A stretch of 64,000 bases of DNA from Mycobacterium sp. 1245805.9 (lineage in GTDB: Bacteria; Actinomycetota; Actinomycetes; Mycobacteriales; Mycobacteriaceae). Below the pieces are notes generated by a model. It made no database searches, was not told the origin of the DNA, and was given only the letters and a program-made list of their open reading frames with translations. The stretch covers positions 19,378 to 83,377 of the forward strand of contig NZ_LZKR01000223.1 in NCBI RefSeq assembly GCF_001672915.1. The letters run 5' to 3'. The translations under genes were made by a program, and so were the position numbers. Positions 24,044 through 32,786 of the stretch are shown one piece after another. How positions within the stretch are numbered: the first letter of the stretch is position 1; the number at the start of each line of letters is the position of its first letter.

Positions 24044-25054
24044 GTGGCTGAACTCAAACTTGGATACAAGGCGTCCGCCGAACAATTCGCACCCCGTGAG
24101 CTCGTCGAACTCGCTGTCGCCGCCGAAGCGCACGGCATGGACAGCGCAACCGTCAGCGACCACTTCCAACCGTGGCGGCACAAGGGCGGGCACGCCCCGT
24201 TCTCGCTGGCCTGGATGACCGCGGTCGGGGAGCGCACCGAACGGATCGTGCTGGGCACCTCGGTGCTCACCCCGACCTTCCGGTACAACCCCGCCGTCAT
24301 CGCCCAGGCCTTCGCCACCATGGGCTGCCTCTACCCGAACCGCATCTTCCTGGGCGTCGGCACCGGCGAGGCGTTGAACGAGATCGCCACCGGATACGAG
24401 GGCGAGTGGCCGGAGTTCAAGGAGCGCTACGCGCGGCTGCGCGAGTCGGTGAAACTGATGCGCGAACTGTGGCTCGGCGACCGTGTCGACTTCCAGGGCG
24501 AGTACTACAAGACGAAGGGCGCCTCGATCTACGACGTGCCCGAGGGCGGTATCCCGATCTACATCGCCGCGGGCGGACCGCAGGTGGCGAAGTACGCCGG
24601 GCGCGCCGGCGACGGTTTCATCTGCACCTCCGGCAAGGGCGAAGAGCTCTACAAGGACAAGCTGATCCCCGCGATGCGCGAGGGCGCCGAAGCGGCGGGC
24701 AAGAACCCCGACGATATCGACCGGATGATCGAGATCAAGATCTCCTACGACACCGACCCGGAACTGGCCCGGGAGAACACCCGGTTCTGGGCGCCGCTCT
24801 CGCTGACCGCCGAGCAGAAGCACAGCATCGACGACCCGATCGAGATGGAGAAGGCCGCCGACGCGCTGCCGATCGAGCAGATCACCAAGCGCTGGATCGT
24901 CGCGTCGGACCCCGACGAGGCCGTCGAAAAGGTCGGGCAATACGTCGAGTGGGGCCTCAACCACCTGGTGTTCCACGCGCCGGGTCACGACCAGCGCCGG
25001 TTCCTGGAGCTCTTCGAAAAGGACCTGGCGCCCAGGCTGCGCCGACTTGGCTGA
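24044..25054 (+). CDS. fgd1: F420-dependent glucose-6-phosphate dehydrogenase
   Basis: Fgd1, 336 residues like the M. tuberculosis enzyme, oxidises glucose-6-phosphate and makes reduced F420, which powers F420-dependent reductases and nitroimidazole prodrug activation. The LLM barrel shows the known active-site residues at the same positions: His40 and Trp44 (SDHFQPWRHKGG) and Glu109 (GVGTGEA). The start is GTG at 24044. The stop lies inside the first codons of pta (an 8-nt TTGGCTGA overlap). Two other flavin-barrel families in this window use FMN; this one uses F420 by homology. Confidence 0.96.
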   Translation: MAELKLGYKASAEQFAPRELVELAVAAEAHGMDSATVSDHFQPWRHKGGHAPFSLAWMTAVGERTERIVLGTSVLTPTFRYNPAVIAQAFATMGCLYPNRIFLGVGTGEALNEIATGYEGEWPEFKERYARLRESVKLMRELWLGDRVDFQGEYYKTKGASIYDVPEGGIPIYIAAGGPQVAKYAGRAGDGFICTSGKGEELYKDKLIPAMREGAEAAGKNPDDIDRMIEIKISYDTDPELARENTRFWAPLSLTAEQKHSIDDPIEMEKAADALPIEQITKRWIVASDPDEAVEKVGQYVEWGLNHLVFHAPGHDQRRFLELFEKDLAPRLRRLG

Positions 25055-27143
25055 ACCCGGGCCTTTAGCGGCACCTTCGTCAAAGGCCATCTACATCGCC
25101 GCGCCCGAGCCGGAGACCGGCAAGTCGACGATCGCGCTGGGGCTGCTGCACCGCCTGACCGCGACCGTCGCCAGGGTCGGCGTGTTCCGCCCGATCACGC
25201 GCCTCGGCGAGGACCGCGATTACATCCTCGAGCTGCTGCTCGAGCACACTACCGCCGGCCTGTCCTATGAGCAGTGTGTCGGCGTGACCTACCAGCAGCT
25301 GCACGCCGACAGCGACGGCGCGATCGCGAGCATCGTCGACTCCTACCACGCGATGGCGCAGGCCTGCGACGTCGTCGTGATCGTCGGCAGCGACTACACG
25401 GACGTCACGCGGCCCGCCGAGCTCTCCGTCAACGCGCGCATCGCGGCCAACCTCGGCGCGCCGGTGCTGCTCGCGGTGAGCGGCAAGGGGCGCACCCCGA
25501 CCGAGGTAGCCGGCGTCGTCGAGGTGTGCCTGGCCGAGCTGAACGCCCAGCACGCCCACACCGCGGCGGTGGTGGCCAACCGGTGCGACCCGGCGCGGCT
25601 GGCGGAGGTCAGCGCGGCGTTGCGGGCGTTCACCCAGCGCAGCTACGTGCTGCCCGAGGCGCCGCTGCTGTGCGCGCCGACGGTGGCCGAGCTGGAGCGG
25701 GCCGTGGGCGGGACACCGGTCAGCGGCGAAGCGTCGCTGCGCGAGCGCGAGGTCACCGACGTGCTGGTCGCCGGGATGACCGCCGATCACGTGCTGGAAC
25801 GGCTGCGCGACGGCCAGGCGGTGATCACCCCGGGCGACCGCTCCGACGTGGTGCTGGCCGTCGCCAGCGCCCATGCGGCGGAAGGGTTTCCGTCGCTGTC
25901 GTGCCTGGTGCTCAACGGCGGGTTCGAGCTGCATCCGTCGATCGCGGCGCTGGTGAGCGGTCTGCGGCTGCGGCTGCCGATCATCGCGACCGCGCTGGGC
26001 ACCTACGACGCGGCCAGCGCGGCCGCCGCGGCCCGCGGCCGGGTCACCGCGACGTCGCAGCGCAAGATCGACACCGCGCTCGAGCTGATGGACCGCCACG
26101 TCGACATCGCGGATCTGCTTGCCCAGCTGACGATTTCGGTTCCGACCGTGATCACCCCGCAGATGTTCACCTACCAGCTGCGGCTGCGGGCCCAGGCCGA
26201 CCGCAGGCACATCGTCCTCCCCGAGGGCGACGACGACCGCATCCTCCGCTCCGCCGGCCGCCTGCTGCAGCGCGGCGTCGCCGACCTGACGATCCTGGGC
26301 GACGAGGCCCAAATCCGGCTGCGCTCGGCCGAACTCGGGGTGAATCTCGACGGGGCTCAGGTGATCGACCCGCTGGAGAGTGAATTGCTTGGTCAGTTCG
26401 CCGACCAGTACGCGGAGCTGCGCAAGGCGAAGGGCATCACCGCCGAGCACGCCCGCGAGATCATGCGCGACGCCACGTATTTCGGCACCATGCTGGTGCA
26501 CAACGGCGCCGTCGACGGCATGGTGTCGGGCGCAGCGCACACCACCGCGCACACCGTCCGGCCGGCGTTCGAGATCATCAAGACCGTGCCGGACGTCTCC
26601 ACCGTCTCCAGCGTCTTCTTCATGTGCCTGCCCGACCGGGTGCTGGTCTACGGCGACTGCGCGATCATCCCCAATCCGACGTCCGAGCAGCTCGCCGACA
26701 TCGCGATCAGCTCCGCCCGCACTGCCGCGCAGTTCGGCGTCGAGCCGAGGGTGGCCATGCTGTCCTACTCGACCGGCGACTCCGGCACCGGCGCCGACGT
26801 CGACAAGGTCAGGGCAGCAACGGATTTGGTGCGCCAACGCGATCCGAACCTGCTGGTAGAGGGGCCCATTCAGTACGACGCCGCGATCGAGCCGTCCGTC
26901 GCGGCCACCAAGCTGCGGGATTCCCCGGTGGCCGGGCACGCCACGGTGCTGATCTTTCCGGACCTCAACACCGGCAACAACACCTACAAGGCGGTGCAGC
27001 GCAGCGCCGGGGCCATCGCGATCGGCCCGGTGCTGCAGGGGCTGCGCAAGCCCGTCAACGACCTGTCCCGCGGCGCGCTGGTCGAGGACATCGTGAACAC
27101 CGTCGCGATCACCGCGATCCAGGCACAGGCCCTCCATGGCTGA
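25047..27143 (+). CDS. pta: Phosphate acetyltransferase
   Basis: A 698-residue Pta that interconverts acetyl-CoA and acetyl-phosphate. The N-terminal DRTGG/P-loop-like part (AAPEPETGKSTIALGLLHRL) is followed by the catalytic PTA_PTB domain from about residue 375 (RRHIVLPEGDDDRILRSA through VLIFPDLNTGNNTYKAVQR). No ATG or GTG precedes the P-loop in frame, so the TTG at 25047 must be the start; it overlaps the fgd1 stop by 8 nt. The stop overlaps ackA in the same way. Coupling fgd1, pta and ackA links F420 reduction with acetate overflow metabolism. Confidence 0.95.
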   Translation: MAEPGPLAAPSSKAIYIAAPEPETGKSTIALGLLHRLTATVARVGVFRPITRLGEDRDYILELLLEHTTAGLSYEQCVGVTYQQLHADSDGAIASIVDSYHAMAQACDVVVIVGSDYTDVTRPAELSVNARIAANLGAPVLLAVSGKGRTPTEVAGVVEVCLAELNAQHAHTAAVVANRCDPARLAEVSAALRAFTQRSYVLPEAPLLCAPTVAELERAVGGTPVSGEASLREREVTDVLVAGMTADHVLERLRDGQAVITPGDRSDVVLAVASAHAAEGFPSLSCLVLNGGFELHPSIAALVSGLRLRLPIIATALGTYDAASAAAAARGRVTATSQRKIDTALELMDRHVDIADLLAQLTISVPTVITPQMFTYQLRLRAQADRRHIVLPEGDDDRILRSAGRLLQRGVADLTILGDEAQIRLRSAELGVNLDGAQVIDPLESELLGQFADQYAELRKAKGITAEHAREIMRDATYFGTMLVHNGAVDGMVSGAAHTTAHTVRPAFEIIKTVPDVSTVSSVFFMCLPDRVLVYGDCAIIPNPTSEQLADIAISSARTAAQFGVEPRVAMLSYSTGDSGTGADVDKVRAATDLVRQRDPNLLVEGPIQYDAAIEPSVAATKLRDSPVAGHATVLIFPDLNTGNNTYKAVQRSAGAIAIGPVLQGLRKPVNDLSRGALVEDIVNTVAITAIQAQALHG

Positions 27144-28293
27144 CGCGGGCCGCCTCGTGCTGGTGATCAACTCCGGATCGTCGTCCCTGAAATATCAACT
27201 GGTGGACCCGGATTCGGGCGCGGCGCGGGCGTCGGGCCACATCGAGCGGATCGGCGAGGACGGGTCCGAAGTTCCCGATCACGAGGCCGCGCTGCATCGC
27301 GCCTTCGACACGCTTGCCGGGGACGGCATCGAACTGCGGACCTGTGGGCTGCTGGCGGTCGGGCACCGGGTGGTGCACGGCGGCAACGAGTTCTACCGGC
27401 CCACGTTGATGGACGACGCACGGATCGCCGCGCTGACGAAGCTGTCCGAGTTGGCCCCGCTGCATAATCCGCCCGCGCTCAAGGGAATCGAGGTGGCGCG
27501 CAAGCTGCTGCCGGACTTTCCCCACGTGGCGGTGTTCGACACGGCGTTCTTCCACGACATGCCTCCAGCCGCGGCGACGTACGCCATCGACCGCGAGGTG
27601 GCCGAGCGGTGGCAGATCCGCCGCTACGGGTTTCACGGCACGTCGCACCGCTACGTCAGCGAACAGGCCGCCGCCTTCCTGGACCGCCCGCTCGGTGGCC
27701 TGAAACAGATTGTGCTGCACCTGGGTAACGGTTCCTCGGCGTCGGCCATCGCCGGCACCCGGCCGATCGACACCTCGATGGGCCTGACCCCGCTGGAGGG
27801 CCTGGTGATGGGCACCCGCAGCGGCGACATCGACCCCAGCATCGTCAGCTACCTGTGGCACCGGGCCCAGATGGCCGTCGACGACGTCGAGTCGATGCTC
27901 AACCACCGGTCCGGGGTGCTGGGCCTGGCCGGCGAACGGGACTTCCGGCGGCTGCGGTCCATGATCGAATCCGGCGATGGCGCGGCGCAATTGGCCTACA
28001 GCGTGTTCATTCACCGGTTGCGCAAGTACATCGGCGCCTACCTGGCGGTGCTAGGGCACACCGACGTCATCAGCTTCACCGCCGGGATCGGCGAGAACGA
28101 CGCGGCGGTGCGTCGCGATGCGGTGGCTGGCCTCGAGGAGCTGGGGGTCGTGCTCGACGAGCGCCGCAACCTTAGCGGCGGCCGGGGCGCGCGGCAGATT
28201 TCCGCGGAGTCGTCGCCGATCGCCGTGCTGGTGATACCGACCAACGAGGAACTGGCCATCGCCCGCGACTGCGTGCGCGCGCTAAGCGGTTAG
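27136..28293 (+). CDS. ackA: Acetate kinase
   Basis: A 385-residue ASKHA-fold kinase converting acetyl-phosphate and ADP to acetate and ATP. Signatures are VINSGSSSLKYQL at residues 12-24, RRYGFHGTSHRYVS in the middle with the catalytic-site His, and FTAGIGENDAAVR near the C-terminus. The ATG lies in the ATGGCTGA overlap with the pta stop. A GC-rich hairpin follows 2 nt after the stop and may end the fgd1-pta-ackA transcript. Confidence 0.95.
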   Translation: MADAGRLVLVINSGSSSLKYQLVDPDSGAARASGHIERIGEDGSEVPDHEAALHRAFDTLAGDGIELRTCGLLAVGHRVVHGGNEFYRPTLMDDARIAALTKLSELAPLHNPPALKGIEVARKLLPDFPHVAVFDTAFFHDMPPAAATYAIDREVAERWQIRRYGFHGTSHRYVSEQAAAFLDRPLGGLKQIVLHLGNGSSASAIAGTRPIDTSMGLTPLEGLVMGTRSGDIDPSIVSYLWHRAQMAVDDVESMLNHRSGVLGLAGERDFRRLRSMIESGDGAAQLAYSVFIHRLRKYIGAYLAVLGHTDVISFTAGIGENDAAVRRDAVAGLEELGVVLDERRNLSGGRGARQISAESSPIAVLVIPTNEELAIARDCVRALSG

Positions 28294-28295
28294 GA

Positions 28296-28320
28296 AGCCC
28301 AGGCTCTTTCGTCCCGGGCT
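28296..28320 (+). terminator. Possible terminator hairpin after ackA
   Basis: AGCCCAGG and CCCGGGCT can form an 8-bp stem with one mismatch around a 9-nt loop, directly after the ackA stop. There is no U-tract, as is common in mycobacteria, so the function is uncertain. Confidence 0.4.
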
Positions 28321-28331
28321 GCGACCGCGCT

Positions 28332-28425
28332 GTGTGTGCACCCACGGCTTTGCCTGTGAACTGGCGGCGGGATTCGGCCGATTTTCTCGCCCTGTATGCA
28401 CACGTAAAGCCACCCATTCACACGC
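28332..28425. repeat. Interleaved inverted-repeat element before the AbiEi/DUF559-type gene
   Basis: GTGTGCA (28334-28340) pairs with TGCACAC (28397-28403), and GGCTTT (28346-28351) pairs with AAAGCC (28406-28411). The order 1-2-1'-2' is pseudoknot-like. A further TCACAC copy follows at 28419-28424. It shares the GTGTG/CACAC theme of the repeats at 29341-29530 on the other side of the gene. Confidence 0.45.
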
Positions 28426-28482
28426 AATCACCCTGTGGATAGAGGAACTCGCGGGTTGGGGTCGGCGTGCGACCGTTCCGGC

Positions 28483-29340
28483 ATGGAATTGGGAAAACCG
28501 TTCATCGGCAGCGAGGCATTGGCATCCGGGGCGTTAAACCGGCATCAACTGCGCACGCGTTACAGCGCAGTCTTTCCGAACGTCTACCTACCGAACGGTG
28601 CCGAGCCGTCCCTTGAGCAGCGGATCACCGCGGCCTGGCTGTGGTCGAAGAGGTCGGCGACGATCGTGGGAGCGGCCGCAGCGGCGCTGCACGGCTCCAA
28701 GTGGATTCCCGCCAATGTTCCGATCGAGCTGAACCAGGCCAACACGCGGCCACCGCTCGGCGTGCTGACGCGGCGCGACGCGCTGGCCGACGGCGAGACG
28801 CAGGTGATGGGCGGGCGCACCGTCACCACACCCGAGCGCACCGCCTTCGACATCGGCCGGCGCGGCGCCATTCGTTCGGCCGTCGTCCGGCTCGACGCGC
28901 TCGCGCGCGCAACGGGTTTCAAGACCGAGGACGTGCTGCGCATCGCGAAGTGCCATCCCCACGCGCCTGGGCTGCGGCGATTGGAGGCCGCGCTGCAGCT
29001 CGTCGATCCGGGCTCCGCGTCACCTAGGGAAAGCTACCTGCGGATGCTCCTCATCGACGCCGGGCTGCCCAGGCCGCAGACCCAGATACCGGTACTCGGC
29101 GTCGATGGCATGCCAGTCGCTCACATCGATGTGGGCTGGGATGAGTACATGGTCGGCGTTGAATATGACGGTGATCAACACCAGACCGACCGCCGGCAAT
29201 ACGTCTACGACATTCAGCGCTTGGAGACGCTCGAGCGAATGGGCTGGATCATCGTCCGGGTCGTCGCGGAGGATCACCGCGCAAATATCGTGCGCCGAGT
29301 CCGCGCGGCGTTGATCGAACGCGGTTGGGCCGCATGCTGA
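28483..29340 (+). CDS. AbiEi-like/DUF559-type protein (Vsr-fold nuclease-like C-terminus)
   Basis: A 285-residue protein common in actinobacteria. The N-terminal half resembles AbiEi-type winged-helix antitoxin regions (GALNRHQLRTRYSAVFPNVYLP, then VGAAAAALHGSKWI). The C-terminal third resembles DUF559/Vsr-fold nucleases: YLRMLLIDAGLPRPQTQIPV, VAHIDVGWDEYMVGVEYDGDQHQTDRRQYVYDIQRLETLERMGW with acidic residues and YDGDQH in the expected places. ATG 28483 was preferred over the upstream GTG. No toxin partner is next to it. Repeats with GTGTGA/TCACAC motifs flank the gene on both sides. Function is unproven; defence or repair has been suggested for such proteins by fold only. Confidence 0.7.
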   Translation: MELGKPFIGSEALASGALNRHQLRTRYSAVFPNVYLPNGAEPSLEQRITAAWLWSKRSATIVGAAAAALHGSKWIPANVPIELNQANTRPPLGVLTRRDALADGETQVMGGRTVTTPERTAFDIGRRGAIRSAVVRLDALARATGFKTEDVLRIAKCHPHAPGLRRLEAALQLVDPGSASPRESYLRMLLIDAGLPRPQTQIPVLGVDGMPVAHIDVGWDEYMVGVEYDGDQHQTDRRQYVYDIQRLETLERMGWIIVRVVAEDHRANIVRRVRAALIERGWAAC

Positions 29341-29530
29341 CTCGTTGAGTGTGAGCTGGCGGTTTTGAGTGTGAGGCAGTGGCGGGATCCGGGCGTTTTT
29401 CCCGCCCAGGATTCACACGCTGATGCATCGGCTCGTTGAGTGTGAGCTGACGGTTTTGAGTGTGAGGCGGTGGCGGGGTCCGGGCGTTCTTCCCGCCCAG
29501 GATTCACACGGAAAGTCCAGGATTCACACG
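29341..29530. repeat. 91-bp tandem repeat with nested inverted repeats
   Basis: Two copies begin at 29341 and 29432 (CTCGTTGAGTGTGAGCTG), 91 bp apart and alike over about 80 bp. Each has GTGTGA twice (29349, 29369; 29440, 29460), then GGCGGG (29381; 29472) pairing with CCCGCC (29401; 29492), then TCACAC (29413; 29504) pairing with GTGTGA. A third partial TCACAC copy is at 29524. The block fills the convergent gap between the AbiEi/DUF559-type gene and pknG. Confidence 0.8.
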
Positions 29531-29565
29531 CGGCGCGAAGAGGGCCGCCAAAACCCAAGCCCGAA

Positions 29566-31824
29566 CTAGAACGTGCTCGTGGGACGCACCTTGTTGGCCA
29601 TGTCCACCAGCGTGTAGCGGTGCCGCTGCGTGGGCGCGACGCGGGCCAGGCTGCGCAGCGACGCCTCGACGCCCAGCCGCAGGCCGTGCTCGGTGAACGG
29701 GAAGCCGAGGATGTGGTTGGTGCTGGCCTCGTTGTCCTGCAGCCAGTCCATCGCACCGCCCAGCACCAGGGCGCGGATCTGCAGCACCCGCGGCTCGGTG
29801 GGCGGCAGCGCCTCCACGCGGCGGGCCGCGTCGCGGATCTGCGCCTCGGTGATCTCGCGGGTGGAGCGGCCGGACATCAGCGTCACCGCGCTGGTCAGCC
29901 GCGCGGTGGTGAAATGCCTTGAGGTGGGCGGCACCTCGTCCAGCGTGTTCACCGCTTCCTCGCGATTGCCTTCGGCCGAAAGGGACCTGGCCAATCCGAA
30001 CGCCGCGGAGATCACACCGTCGTTGGTCTTCCACACCGTCTCGTAGAACTTGTGCTCGTCGGGCTGCCCGGCCAGTTCGGCGGTGGCGGCCAGCGCCAGC
30101 TTGGGCGCGAGCTCGCCGGGAAAGGTGTCCAGCACCTCGGTGAAATGCTTTGTGGCCGAGTCGTAGTCGCCGGTCAGCAGCTCGGAGACGGCCCGGTACC
30201 ACACCAGCCGCCACCGCCAGCCGACCCGCTCGGCGAGGTCGTCGAGCTTGCGGGTGGCCTTGGCCACGTCGCCCAGGTCCAGCAGCGCGCGGACCTCCAT
30301 CAGCGGCAGCTCGATCGACTCGGCCACCTCGATGCCGTCGGCGTCCAGCGAACCGTGCCGCGCGGCGCGCAACGAGTCCAGCGTCTGCACCGGCTGGGAC
30401 AGCACCGTCGCCTGCAGCACCGGGGCGGCGACGTCGGCCGGATCGACCAGCGGCACCGGCAGCGCGGTCACGATCTCGCGGGCCGTCAGCTTCTCGGAAT
30501 GGACCTGGCCGTCCAGGTACACATCGGTGTGCGCGACCAGCAGGTCGACCCCGAACGTCGAACGGCTGGGGGAGAAGATCGTCGACAGGCCGGGCCGCGG
30601 GATCCGCGTGTCCTGGGCGACCACCTCCCGCAGCACGCCCATCAATTGGGCCGACATCTCCTCGGCGGTGGAAAACCGGCGCCGCGGGTCGGGGTCGGTG
30701 GCGCGGCGCAGCAGCCGGCCGAACGAGTCGTAGTTCTTCAGCACGGGGTCGTCGTCCGGCAGCCCGTCGACGTAGCGGCCGTTGCGGGTGCGCAGGTTCA
30801 GCGTCAGCGCCGCCAGCGTCCGCCCCACCGTGTAGATGTCCGTGGCCACCGTCGGGCCGGTCCGCACGATCTCCGGCGCCTGGAAACCCGGTGTGCCGTA
30901 AAGATATCCGAACGAATTGATCCGCGACACCGCGCCCAGGTCGATCAGCTTGAGCTGCTCCTCGGTGAGCATGATGTTCTCCGGCTTCAGGTCGTTGTAG
31001 ACCAGGCCGATGGAATGCAGGTAGCTCAGCGCGGGCATGATCTCGAGCAGGTAGGCGATGGCCTCGGAGACGGGCAGCTTCTCGGACTTCCCGTCCTTGA
31101 GTTGGCGCCGCAGCGACTGCCCGCCGATGTACTCCATGACGATGTAGCCGACCGGCTCCCCGTGCCGGTCGGTGTGCTCGACGAAGTTGAAGATCTGCAC
31201 GATCTGCGGGTGCACCACCTCGGCGAGGAACTGGCGCTCGGCCATCGCGATCGCCTGCGCCTCGGCGTCCCCTGAATGCACCAGGCCCTTGAGCACAACC
31301 GGGCGGTCGTTGACGTTGTGGTCGACCGCCAGGTACACCCAGCCCAGCCCGCCGTGCGCGATGCAGCCCTTCACCTCGTACTGGCCCGCGACGATGTCGC
31401 CCGGATTCAGCTGCGGCAGAAACGAATACGGGCTCCCGCAGGCGGGGCACCAGCCCTCCGACGCGCCCTTGCCCTCCGAGCCCGACCGGCCGACGGGCTT
31501 TCCGCAGTTCCAGCAGAAGCGCTTGGACTCCGGCACCACCGGGTTGGTCATCAGCGCCTCGAGCGGATCGATGTCGCGCACGCGCGGGATCTCGACCAGC
31601 CCACCGGCGAGGTGCCGGGTCGGCGGCAGCACCCGCGTTGCCACCGTCATCCGCTCCGGCGCGTCGGTGTCTATGCCGGGGATGAGGAAATCGTCGTCGT
31701 CATCGTCGTCGAAGTCGGGACGGAACAGCGCCTGGGTGGCCTGCGGCCGCGACTCCGCCGCCGCGCCGGTCTGCACGTCGGGCGCCTGGGTGCCGACCTC
31801 TTCGGAATCCATCGGCTCGCCCAT
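29566..31824 (-). CDS. pknG: Serine/threonine protein kinase G
   Basis: A 752-residue soluble kinase, against 750 in M. tuberculosis. It has an N-terminal tail with conserved Thr30 in the TQALFRPDF segment (GarA-recruiting region) and an unusual acidic run (seven Asp). A rubredoxin-like domain follows with CWNCG (104-107) and CPACG (126-129), then a kinase domain with catalytic Lys179 (VVLKG) and HSIGLVYNDLKPENIML, and a C-terminal TPR region. PknG phosphorylates GarA and so controls 2-oxoglutarate/glutamate flux; it also affects phagosome fusion. The frame is open far upstream, but the ATG at 31824 gives a TGATG overlap with glnH. Confidence 0.96.
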   Translation of the reverse strand: MGEPMDSEEVGTQAPDVQTGAAAESRPQATQALFRPDFDDDDDDDFLIPGIDTDAPERMTVATRVLPPTRHLAGGLVEIPRVRDIDPLEALMTNPVVPESKRFCWNCGKPVGRSGSEGKGASEGWCPACGSPYSFLPQLNPGDIVAGQYEVKGCIAHGGLGWVYLAVDHNVNDRPVVLKGLVHSGDAEAQAIAMAERQFLAEVVHPQIVQIFNFVEHTDRHGEPVGYIVMEYIGGQSLRRQLKDGKSEKLPVSEAIAYLLEIMPALSYLHSIGLVYNDLKPENIMLTEEQLKLIDLGAVSRINSFGYLYGTPGFQAPEIVRTGPTVATDIYTVGRTLAALTLNLRTRNGRYVDGLPDDDPVLKNYDSFGRLLRRATDPDPRRRFSTAEEMSAQLMGVLREVVAQDTRIPRPGLSTIFSPSRSTFGVDLLVAHTDVYLDGQVHSEKLTAREIVTALPVPLVDPADVAAPVLQATVLSQPVQTLDSLRAARHGSLDADGIEVAESIELPLMEVRALLDLGDVAKATRKLDDLAERVGWRWRLVWYRAVSELLTGDYDSATKHFTEVLDTFPGELAPKLALAATAELAGQPDEHKFYETVWKTNDGVISAAFGLARSLSAEGNREEAVNTLDEVPPTSRHFTTARLTSAVTLMSGRSTREITEAQIRDAARRVEALPPTEPRVLQIRALVLGGAMDWLQDNEASTNHILGFPFTEHGLRLGVEASLRSLARVAPTQRHRYTLVDMANKVRPTSTF

Positions 31825-32786
31825 CAGTCCACATACCTCGGCGTCGGCGGGGCGGGCGCCGGTCCCAGAACCGTCAACCACTTGCGGTACAACGTGTTCC
31901 ACGTCCCGTCGCGGCGGATGCGTTCCAGCGTGCCGTTGACGAACCGGACCAGCCCGGGGTTGTTCAGGTTGACACCGATGCCGTACGGCTGGGTGGCCAT
32001 GTTGGGCCCGACGATGTGCAGGTACGGGTCCTCCTCCACCAGCCCGGCCAGGATCGAGTCGTCGGTGCTGACGGCGTCGATCTCGCGCTGCTGCATGGCC
32101 ACCAGGCAGTCGGCCCAGTTCACCACCGACACGATCACCGGCGCCGGGTCGATCTGCTGGATGCGGTGCAGCGACGTGGTGCCCCGCGCCACGCACACCC
32201 GCTTGCCGGACAGGTCGGCCGCCCGGACGATCGGCGAGTCGCGCGGCGCCAGGATGCGCTGGTTGGCGTCGAGGTAGACGGTGGAGAAGTTCACCAGCTT
32301 GCGCCGCTCGCAGGTGATCGTCATGGTCTTGACGACGACGTCGACCTCGTTGCGCTGCAGCGCGGTGACCCGTTCGTCCGATGACAGGATGCGGTACTCG
32401 ACGTGCGACGGGGCGCCGAAGATGTCGCGCGCGATCTCGCCGGCGATGTCGACGTCGAAGCCGGTGATCTCGCCGGTGATCGGGTCGCGGAAGCTGAACA
32501 GGTTGCTGCCGATGTCGAGCCCGACGATCAGCCGGCCGCGGGCGCGGATGTCGGCGACGGCGGCGTCCGCCTCGGCCTTGTTGGGGAAGGGGCGCAGGCT
32601 GGCGGTCAGGTCGCAGCCCTGACTCGGGTCGTCCGGGGGCAGCGGCGGCTCCGGCGGCAGCTGCTGCATGCCGACCGGCGTGGGCGGCGGCAGCGTCGGC
32701 ACGGTCGCCACGGTCAGCGACTCGGTGTGGCCGCAGCCGGCAAGCAGGCCGACCGCCGCGAGCGCCGCCAGGCGGCGCCTGATCAC
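31824..32786 (-). CDS. glnH: Glutamine/amino-acid-binding lipoprotein
   Basis: A 320-residue extracytoplasmic solute-binding protein. A lipobox (LLAGC) follows a short signal peptide, then a proline-rich linker and the SBP_bac_3 domain starting at RGRLIVGLDIGSNLFSFRDPITGEITGFDVDIAGEIARDIFG. GTG at 32786 was preferred because it overlaps the glnX stop (GTGA). In M. tuberculosis GlnH binds amino acids and signals through GlnX to PknG. No ABC permease lies nearby, in keeping with a sensing rather than transport role. Confidence 0.93.
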   Translation of the reverse strand: MIRRRLAALAAVGLLAGCGHTESLTVATVPTLPPPTPVGMQQLPPEPPLPPDDPSQGCDLTASLRPFPNKAEADAAVADIRARGRLIVGLDIGSNLFSFRDPITGEITGFDVDIAGEIARDIFGAPSHVEYRILSSDERVTALQRNEVDVVVKTMTITCERRKLVNFSTVYLDANQRILAPRDSPIVRAADLSGKRVCVARGTTSLHRIQQIDPAPVIVSVVNWADCLVAMQQREIDAVSTDDSILAGLVEEDPYLHIVGPNMATQPYGIGVNLNNPGLVRFVNGTLERIRRDGTWNTLYRKWLTVLGPAPAPPTPRYVD

